This document shows positions 59,213 to 64,000 of a stretch of DNA of 64,000 nt, one piece after another (within the stretch, counting starts at the first letter, position 1; each line of letters begins with the position of its first letter). The notes under the pieces are model-generated. The model worked only from the letters and a program-made list of their open reading frames with translations. It made no database searches and was not told the origin of the DNA. The DNA is from Flavitalea sp966112615. Its GTDB lineage: Bacteria; Bacteroidota; Bacteroidia; Chitinophagales; Chitinophagaceae. The position numbers were made by a program, and so were the translations under genes. The stretch spans positions 133,531 through 197,530 of the forward strand of contig CBHWDO010000006.1 in assembly GCA_966112615.1 (NCBI GenBank), read 5' to 3'.

Positions 59213-59800
59213 ATGGAAATAGCGATCGTTAAATATAATGCCGGGAATATTCAATCTGTGCTGTATGCACTGGAAAGGATTGGGGTGAATGCTGTTGTGA
59301 CTGATGACGAAAAGATCATCCGCAATGCGGATAAAGTGATCTTTCCGGGAGTGGGTGAAGCAAGCACTGCCATGAATTATTTGAGAGAAAGAGATCTTGA
59401 TCAATTGCTTGTATCTCTTACCCAGCCAGTGTTAGGCATATGCCTGGGTATGCAGCTGATGTGTGCACACAGTGAGGAAGGCGATACAACCTGCATGGGA
59501 ATTTTTGATGAAAGAGTGAAGAAATTTACAGCAACTCCTGAATACAAGGTTCCGCAAATTGGATGGAATGATATCTATGATCTGAAGACGCCTTTGTTTG
59601 ATGGAATAAAAGAGCATAGTTATATCTACCTGGTGCATAGTTATTATGCAGCAATAGGAGAGCATACAATTGCAACAACCAACTACAATGGTCCTTACAG
59701 TACAGCACTGCATAGAGATAATTTTTATGGGGTTCAGTTTCATCCTGAGAAAAGTGCAGAAATAGGGGAGCGATTATTATCAAATTTTATCAATTTTTAA
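59213..59800 (+). CDS. hisH: Imidazole glycerol phosphate synthase, glutaminase subunit
   Basis: 195 residues, class I glutaminase supplying ammonia to HisF. VKYNAGNIQSVLYALERIG, KVIFPGVGEASTAM, nucleophile Cys in VLGICLGMQLMCAHSEEG near 80, FHPEKSAEIGERLLSNF with His-Glu near 181-183. It follows trpA by 4 bp, which is where the his operon resumes. The stop codon lies in a 7-bp tandem repeat (59792-59819) that runs up to the hisA start. Confidence 0.95.
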   Translation: MEIAIVKYNAGNIQSVLYALERIGVNAVVTDDEKIIRNADKVIFPGVGEASTAMNYLRERDLDQLLVSLTQPVLGICLGMQLMCAHSEEGDTTCMGIFDERVKKFTATPEYKVPQIGWNDIYDLKTPLFDGIKEHSYIYLVHSYYAAIGEHTIATTNYNGPYSTALHRDNFYGVQFHPEKSAEIGERLLSNFINF

Positions 59801-59819
59801 TTTTCAATTTTTCATTTTT
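59792..59819. repeat. 7-bp tandem repeat at the hisH-hisA junction
   Basis: AATTTTT, AATTTTC, AATTTTT and CATTTTT run in register from the last codons of hisH to the base before the hisA start. They pattern-match, as complement, the repeat at 57208-57235. Confidence 0.6.
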
Positions 59820-59820
59820 C

Positions 59821-60543
59821 ATGCAGATCATTCCTGCCATTGATATCATCGAAGGAAAATGCGTACGATTAACGCAGGGCGATTACGATCAGAAAAAAAT
59901 CTATAACGAGCATCCGCTTGAAGTGGCGAAGGAATTTGAAGATGCTGGTCTTACCAGATTGCATTTAGTAGATCTTGATGGTGCTAAAGCCGGTACAGTT
60001 AAAAACTGGAAAGTGCTGGAATCAATTGCAGGTAAGACTTCCATGCAGATCGATTTTGGTGGTGGCATCAAGAAAGAAGAGGATCTGAAGGTCGTATTTA
60101 ATTCCGGTGCCCATTGGGCTACAGTAGGAAGTATTGCTGTAAAGAATAAAGAAGAATTGTTGAAGTGGTCATTGATCTATGGTCCTGAAAAATTCCTGCT
60201 GGGTGCTGATGTGAAGAATGAGAAGATCGCTGTTAGTGGTTGGCTGGAAGAAACAGATGTGAATGTGTTTGATTTCCTTGAGCAATATATAGTAAAGGGA
60301 TTCAATCATGTTTTCTGTACAGATGTTAGTAAGGATGGATTGCTTCAGGGACCATCAACAGAATTGTATCAACGCATCATTGAAAAATTTCCTTCCCTGC
60401 ACTTTATTGCAAGTGGAGGTGTAAGTTCTATTAAAGACCTGGAAGCCTTACGTACTGCAGGATGTAAGGGAGCAATAGTTGGAAAGGCTATTTATGAGAA
60501 CAGCATCACCCTGGCTGAGCTGACTGCTTTCAATCAAAACTAA
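59821..60543 (+). CDS. hisA: ProFAR isomerase
   Basis: 240 residues, TIM barrel, opens the ProFAR ring by Amadori rearrangement. IIPAIDIIEGKCVRLTQGDYDQK near 1-24 with catalytic Asp8, LHLVDLDGAKAG near 49, IDFGGGIKKEEDLK near 80, LGADVKNEKIAVSGW near 128 with the second catalytic Asp, CTDVSKDGLLQGPS, and ASGGVSSIKDLEAL near 198. Since trpF is present separately, this is expected to be HisA only and not the dual PriA. Confidence 0.95.
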   Translation: MQIIPAIDIIEGKCVRLTQGDYDQKKIYNEHPLEVAKEFEDAGLTRLHLVDLDGAKAGTVKNWKVLESIAGKTSMQIDFGGGIKKEEDLKVVFNSGAHWATVGSIAVKNKEELLKWSLIYGPEKFLLGADVKNEKIAVSGWLEETDVNVFDFLEQYIVKGFNHVFCTDVSKDGLLQGPSTELYQRIIEKFPSLHFIASGGVSSIKDLEALRTAGCKGAIVGKAIYENSITLAELTAFNQN

Positions 60544-60546
60544 TTT

Positions 60547-61305
60547 ATGCTGACGAAGAGAATAATACCATGCCTGGACATACGCGATGGACGTACCGTG
60601 AAAGGTGTGAATTTTGAAAATATCCGTGACGCAGGTGATCCGGTCGAACTGGGTGCATTGTATGCTGCACAGGGAGCGGATGAACTGGTTTTCCTTGATA
60701 TTACAGCAACCAATGAAAAAAGAAAAACACTGGTTGAACTGGTGAACAGGATCTCTCACAAGATCAACATTCCCTTTACAGTTGGTGGAGGAATCTCCAG
60801 TGTGGAAGATGTAAGTGTGCTTTTGCAAAACGGCGCAGATAAAATTTCCGTAAATACTGCGGCATTTAAAAGACCAGAATTGATTTCTGAACTGGCTGGT
60901 GAATTTGGCAGCCAGTGCGTGGTCCTTGCGATTGATACGAGACTGGAAGAGGATGGTAACTGGTATGTATATCTCAATGGAGGAAGAGTGAAAACTGACA
61001 CCCAATGTTTTGACTGGGCTAAGAAAGCAGTAGAGCTTGGAGCTGGTGAAATTTTGCTTACCTCCATGAACCATGATGGAACCAAGCAAGGCTTTGCGCT
61101 GGATATCACACGTAAGTTATCTGAAGAACTACCAGTACCGGTAATTGCATCAGGTGGTGGAGGTACCATGCCTCATTTCAAAGATGTCTTTGAACAAGGA
61201 AAAGCTGATGCAGCGCTGGCTGCCAGCATTTTTCATTTCAAGGAAATTGGTATACATGAATTAAAAGAATACCTTAATAAGGAAGGAATTACTGTCAGAC
61301 TTTAA
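60547..61305 (+). CDS. hisF: Imidazole glycerol phosphate synthase, cyclase subunit
   Basis: 252 residues, TIM barrel related to HisA. TKRIIPCLDIRDGRTVKGVNFENIRDAGDP with catalytic Asp11, DELVFLDITATNEKRKT, FTVGGGISSVEDV near 78, ADKISVNTAAFKRPELI, VLAIDTRLEEDG near 128 with the second catalytic Asp, LTSMNHDGTKQGF near 175 and IASGGGGTMPHF near 202. Three bp after hisA and followed 9 bp later by hisIE. Confidence 0.96.
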   Translation: MLTKRIIPCLDIRDGRTVKGVNFENIRDAGDPVELGALYAAQGADELVFLDITATNEKRKTLVELVNRISHKINIPFTVGGGISSVEDVSVLLQNGADKISVNTAAFKRPELISELAGEFGSQCVVLAIDTRLEEDGNWYVYLNGGRVKTDTQCFDWAKKAVELGAGEILLTSMNHDGTKQGFALDITRKLSEELPVPVIASGGGGTMPHFKDVFEQGKADAALAASIFHFKEIGIHELKEYLNKEGITVRL

Positions 61306-61314
61306 ACAATACTC

Positions 61315-61911
61315 ATGAAGATCGATTACAATAAATATGCAGATAAACTTGTTCCGGCAATCATCCAGGATCATACCACTCATAAGGTGCTGATGCTTGG
61401 TTTCATGAATGAGGAAGCTGTACAGAAAACAATTACGGAAGGTAAAGTGACGTTCTTTAGCAGGTCGAAGAACAGGCTCTGGACAAAAGGCGAGGAGAGT
61501 GGAAATTTCCTGACGCTAAGAGAGATCGCTGTCGATTGTGATAATGATACTTTATTGATCAAGGCTAGTCCCGCAGGACCTGTTTGTCACACCGGTGCTG
61601 ATACCTGCTGGATGGAAAAGAACCACTCTGATGATTTCCTGTTTTACTTGGAAGATATCATTGAATTGAGGAAAAGAAGTGAGGAGGGGAAATCTTATGT
61701 CAGAGATCTGCTGGCTAAAGGTATTAACAAGGTGGCGCAAAAGGTTGGAGAGGAAGCAGTTGAACTGGTGATTGAATCCAAGGATGAAAATAAGGACCTG
61801 TTTCTAGGAGAAGCTGCTGATCTGCTGTTTCACTATTTACTTTTGCTTAACGCCAAAGGCCATAATTTGCAGGCCGTTATTGACGTGCTCAAGAGCCGTC
61901 ACGCTAAATAA
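61315..61911 (+). CDS. hisIE: Bifunctional PR-AMP cyclohydrolase / PR-ATP pyrophosphatase
   Basis: 198 residues. HisI domain (about 1-105): PAIIQDHTTHKVLMLGFMNEEA, SRSKNRLWTKGEESGNFL, VDCDNDTLLIKASPAGPVCHTGADTCW with the Zn Cys residues. HisE domain (about 110-198): RSEEGKSYVRDLLAKGINKVAQKVGEEAVELVIESKDE and FLGEAADLLFHYLLLLNAKG. Second and third steps of the pathway in one protein. Last his gene; a thioredoxin gene follows after 5 bp. Confidence 0.96.
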   Translation: MKIDYNKYADKLVPAIIQDHTTHKVLMLGFMNEEAVQKTITEGKVTFFSRSKNRLWTKGEESGNFLTLREIAVDCDNDTLLIKASPAGPVCHTGADTCWMEKNHSDDFLFYLEDIIELRKRSEEGKSYVRDLLAKGINKVAQKVGEEAVELVIESKDENKDLFLGEAADLLFHYLLLLNAKGHNLQAVIDVLKSRHAK

Positions 61912-61916
61912 TAAAT

Positions 61917-62999
61917 ATGAAAAAGATCCTGTTAGCCCTGATGATTAGTCCTGTTGCACTGTTCGCGCAGCAAGTCCAGAAAGGTTTTACCATTTCTGCA
62001 AAAGTTACCGGGCTTCCCGAAAATTCTGTGGTTTCTGTTAGTGATGTAAACAGTCCAAAAGATACTGCAGCAAAGGCAACCGTAAAAAATGGAGCTTTTG
62101 TATTGAAGGGATCAGTGCAGGAACCAAATTTATATTACCTCAATCTTGCAGGTGCACAAAAAAGGGCTGTTGTTTTTCTTGGCAACGACCAGGTAACTGT
62201 TTCAGGGGATGCAAATGATCTTCAGAAATTAACCATCAAAGGATCTCCGTCGCATGATGATTTCATGAAATTCCAGGAAACTTTCAACCCGAGATTTCAG
62301 TTGTTATCCGGTATGGCACAGCAGATCAATGCCGGATCAAATGATTCATTGATGAATGCTTATAACCAGTTGCTGGTTAACATCAAGGAAAGCATAGGTA
62401 GTTTTATTGAAGAAAAGAAGTCTTCTCCTGTAAGTCCTTTCCTGCTGCTAGTAACCAATGAAGTGATGGCTGATCCTGAACTGGTTCAATCAAGGTTAAG
62501 CTCCCTGGATGAGAAAGTGCAGAAAGGTTTCTATGGAAAGTTGTTGCAAAATGAACTGGATAGAGGTAAGATTGGTGCTATTGGAACCCAGGCGATCGAG
62601 TTTACTCAGAATGATACAACAGGCAAGCCTGTGTCATTATCCTCTTTCAAAGGGAAATATGTGTTGATCGATTTCTGGGCGAGCTGGTGCAGGCCCTGCA
62701 GGATGGAAAATCCCAATGTGGTAAAAGCTTTCAATAAGTTTAAGGATAAGAATTTCACTGTACTTGGAGTTTCTCTCGACAGGTCAAAAGATGCATGGAT
62801 CCAGGCTATCAAGGATGATAATCTTGCCTGGACCCAATTAAGTGATTTGAAGTTCTGGAGTAATGAAGTGGCGATCAAGTATGGCATTGAATCAATACCT
62901 CAGAATTTCCTGTTGGATCCTGAAGGAAAAATCATTGGAAAGAATCTCAGGGGTGAAGCGCTGGAAGACAGGCTTTGCGAATTGCTGGGATGCAAATAA
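61917..62999 (+). CDS. TlpA-like thiol-disulfide protein with N-terminal DUF4369
   Basis: 360 residues, secreted (LMISPVALFAQQ). N-terminal beta domain of the DUF4369 kind (GFTISAKVTGLPENSVVSVSD), helical middle, and C-terminal thioredoxin/AhpC-type domain (GKPVSLSSFKGKYVLIDFWASWCRPCRMENPNVVKAF) with CRPC near 260; cis-Pro loop GIESIPQNFLLDPEGKI. Periplasmic reductase or maturation factor; Bacteroidota have many. Five bp after hisIE, and a strong terminator ends the transcript just after it, so it appears to be the last gene of the his-trp superoperon. Confidence 0.85.
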   Translation: MKKILLALMISPVALFAQQVQKGFTISAKVTGLPENSVVSVSDVNSPKDTAAKATVKNGAFVLKGSVQEPNLYYLNLAGAQKRAVVFLGNDQVTVSGDANDLQKLTIKGSPSHDDFMKFQETFNPRFQLLSGMAQQINAGSNDSLMNAYNQLLVNIKESIGSFIEEKKSSPVSPFLLLVTNEVMADPELVQSRLSSLDEKVQKGFYGKLLQNELDRGKIGAIGTQAIEFTQNDTTGKPVSLSSFKGKYVLIDFWASWCRPCRMENPNVVKAFNKFKDKNFTVLGVSLDRSKDAWIQAIKDDNLAWTQLSDLKFWSNEVAIKYGIESIPQNFLLDPEGKIIGKNLRGEALEDRLCELLGCK

Positions 63000-63020
63000 T
63001 ACATTGCCATACATCATTTT

Positions 63021-63050
63021 AATCGGCACCTCATGGGGTGCCGATTTTGT
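63021..63050 (+). terminator. Intrinsic terminator at the end of the his-trp superoperon
   Basis: Perfect 10-bp arms 63021-63030 (AATCGGCACC) and 63037-63046, loop TCATGG, followed by TTTTG. Confidence 0.88.
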
Positions 63051-63132
63051 TTATAGTCAACTTTTTTATATCATAGCACTTCTAAATCTGTACAGTGAAT
63101 ACTTTGACCTAATTTCACCTAAACCTTTGATC

Positions 63133-63927
63133 GTGAAGCGTAAGATTAACGTTCTTGACCTCATTACTGGATTCATATGTCTTTTTCTTTTGGTGGGAAT
63201 AGCTTTGAATATTTATTTTTTTAATACGGAAGTAAGAAGGATCAGTGGTCCTTCAAAAGAAAAGGATGGTAAGTACGACTTCACACACCAGTTTACAGAA
63301 GAATTTATAGAAACAGAACCCGGAGCAAATGTGCATATTGTAAGATTTCCCAAGCCCGGATCATCTACTATCATACTTTTCCTTGGAGGAACTAATAGCA
63401 GTGCAGATAATTCCTACAGGCTGGGTGACAGTTTGCTGAACCTTAATGCTGAAATGGTTTACCTGGAATACAGGGGTTCCGGTAAGAGTACAGGAAAGCA
63501 CTCAGAAAGAGCGATGTACCACGATGGATTATTTATCTTCAATAAACTTCAGAAGGAAAATCCAGGAAAGAAGATCCTGGTATTAGGTCATTCTCTTGGA
63601 GCAACGATTGCGGCGCGGATTGCAATGCAATTCAAACCTTATAAAGTTGTATTGTTAGGGCCTTTGTATAGTTTGAATGAGAAGTATAAGAAAAGACCGT
63701 TGTGGTTTTATCGTGGATATGAATTTGCTACTTACCATTATATCAATAAAGTAAAAGTTCCATTGGATATTGTTATTGGTGCTGATGATCCTTTGATTGA
63801 ACAGTGTACCAACCTCTACGGACTTGCCAAACCAGATACTAAATTTACTGTTATCCCGGGTTTTGAACATTTGACAGTGGTGAATTCAAAGGGGTTTGTG
63901 GATTATTTGAGGCAGTATGTGGAGTAA
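63133..63927 (+). CDS. Membrane-anchored alpha/beta hydrolase
   Basis: 264 residues from GTG at 63133, giving MKRKINVLDLITGFICLFLL with one membrane helix. The frame is open to 62863, but that stretch overlaps the TlpA-like gene and crosses a terminator, so I reject it. The soluble part is an alpha/beta hydrolase: LGGTNSSADNSYRLGDSL (oxyanion side), YLEYRGSGKS, nucleophile Ser in VLGHSLGATIA near 158, Asp in IGADDPLIEQ near 222 and His in PGFEHLTVV near 246. Triad complete. Substrate unknown. No close promoter box seen. Confidence 0.75.
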   Translation: MKRKINVLDLITGFICLFLLVGIALNIYFFNTEVRRISGPSKEKDGKYDFTHQFTEEFIETEPGANVHIVRFPKPGSSTIILFLGGTNSSADNSYRLGDSLLNLNAEMVYLEYRGSGKSTGKHSERAMYHDGLFIFNKLQKENPGKKILVLGHSLGATIAARIAMQFKPYKVVLLGPLYSLNEKYKKRPLWFYRGYEFATYHYINKVKVPLDIVIGADDPLIEQCTNLYGLAKPDTKFTVIPGFEHLTVVNSKGFVDYLRQYVE

Positions 63928-63966
63928 CATGAAGACGTGGAGTTATGGAGACATGGAGACCTTTAG
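63927..63966. repeat. 8-bp tandem repeat at the right edge
   Basis: ACATGAAG, ACGTGGAG, TTATGGAG, ACATGGAG, ACCTTTAG in register immediately after the hydrolase stop codon. The remaining 34 bases to the window end hold nothing recognisable; a matching inverted arm could lie beyond. Confidence 0.6.
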
Positions 63967-64000
63967 TGGAGTTTAGAAGCTAGAAGTATTAAAGTGTGTA

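Noticed and set aside
62863..63132. Longer N terminus for the alpha/beta hydrolase
   Set aside because: It overlaps the TlpA-like gene and crosses its terminator hairpin; GTG at 63133 gives a normal membrane anchor.
1..64000. CRISPR arrays, prophage, defence or secondary-metabolite clusters
   Set aside because: No regularly spaced direct repeats of 25-40 bp, no cas, integrase, capsid or synthase genes were seen; the tandem repeats present have no spacers.

Overview
This 64 kb window is a dense, ordinary-looking piece of a chromosome from a member of the Bacteroidota, most likely a Chitinophagaceae-type soil or water bacterium. The grounds are a TonB-dependent receptor followed by a DUF4249 lipoprotein, a type IX secretion plug protein, a TamL-type lipoprotein, GH29/GH172/GH16/GH20 glycosidases, an archaeal-type ProS, and repeated copies of the Bacteroidota promoter box TAnnTTTG. 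I see no phage, insertion sequence, integron or CRISPR array.

Layout. 1-6.7 kb: the end of a GH20 hexosaminidase, a small ribosome-hibernation protein, a lipoprotein, a GH29 fucosidase, and a TonB receptor/DUF4249 pair. 6.8-11.5 kb: leuC-leuD-cimA-leuB. The synthase resembles (R)-citramalate synthase rather than LeuA, so this cluster probably makes 2-oxobutyrate for isoleucine. 11.5-14.4 kb: GH172, a FAH-family hydrolase and an SDR with an altered active site. 14.4-17 kb: a Mla-type lipid transport operon on the minus strand. 17-21.3 kb: a nitrosative-stress Fe-S repair protein behind a near-perfect palindrome, an NTF2-like protein divergent from a MerR regulator, and two oxidoreductases. 21.3-28.3 kb: tRNA-Leu(CAG), a photolyase-like protein, dapD, a Sua5-like protein, a GT9 glycosyltransferase, a CCA-adding enzyme, a pRiA4b ORF-3-like protein and miaA. 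28.5-33 kb: a FadL-like porin, a Tyr/Asn/Ser-rich lipoprotein and proS. 33-39.7 kb: the RDD / SpoIIM / DUF4129 / DUF4350 / MoxR / DUF58 cluster and truB. 39.7-47.6 kb: tamL, an rRNA methyltransferase, a LolE-type permease, the T9SS plug, SRP RNA, a transaldolase and GH16.

47.6-63.05 kb is the most interesting region. A histidine operon (hisG D C, a cytochrome c, hisB) is interrupted by a complete tryptophan operon (trpE G D C F B A) and then resumes (hisH A F IE), ending with a TlpA-like thioredoxin and a terminator. Each half begins with its own consensus promoter, a tiny leader peptide (16 residues with five His; 18 residues with three Trp) and a terminator hairpin whose 5' arm can pair with the end of the leader ORF. 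Both are textbook transcription attenuators. The nesting places the second half of the his pathway behind the Trp attenuator.

Also notable are degenerate tandem repeats of period 7, 8 or 9 bp at gene junctions, a dispersed GTTCWGCCC hairpin repeat, and a LolE-type permease gene that seems to start at CTG.

All family assignments come from reading motifs and from memory of the families; no database search was run.
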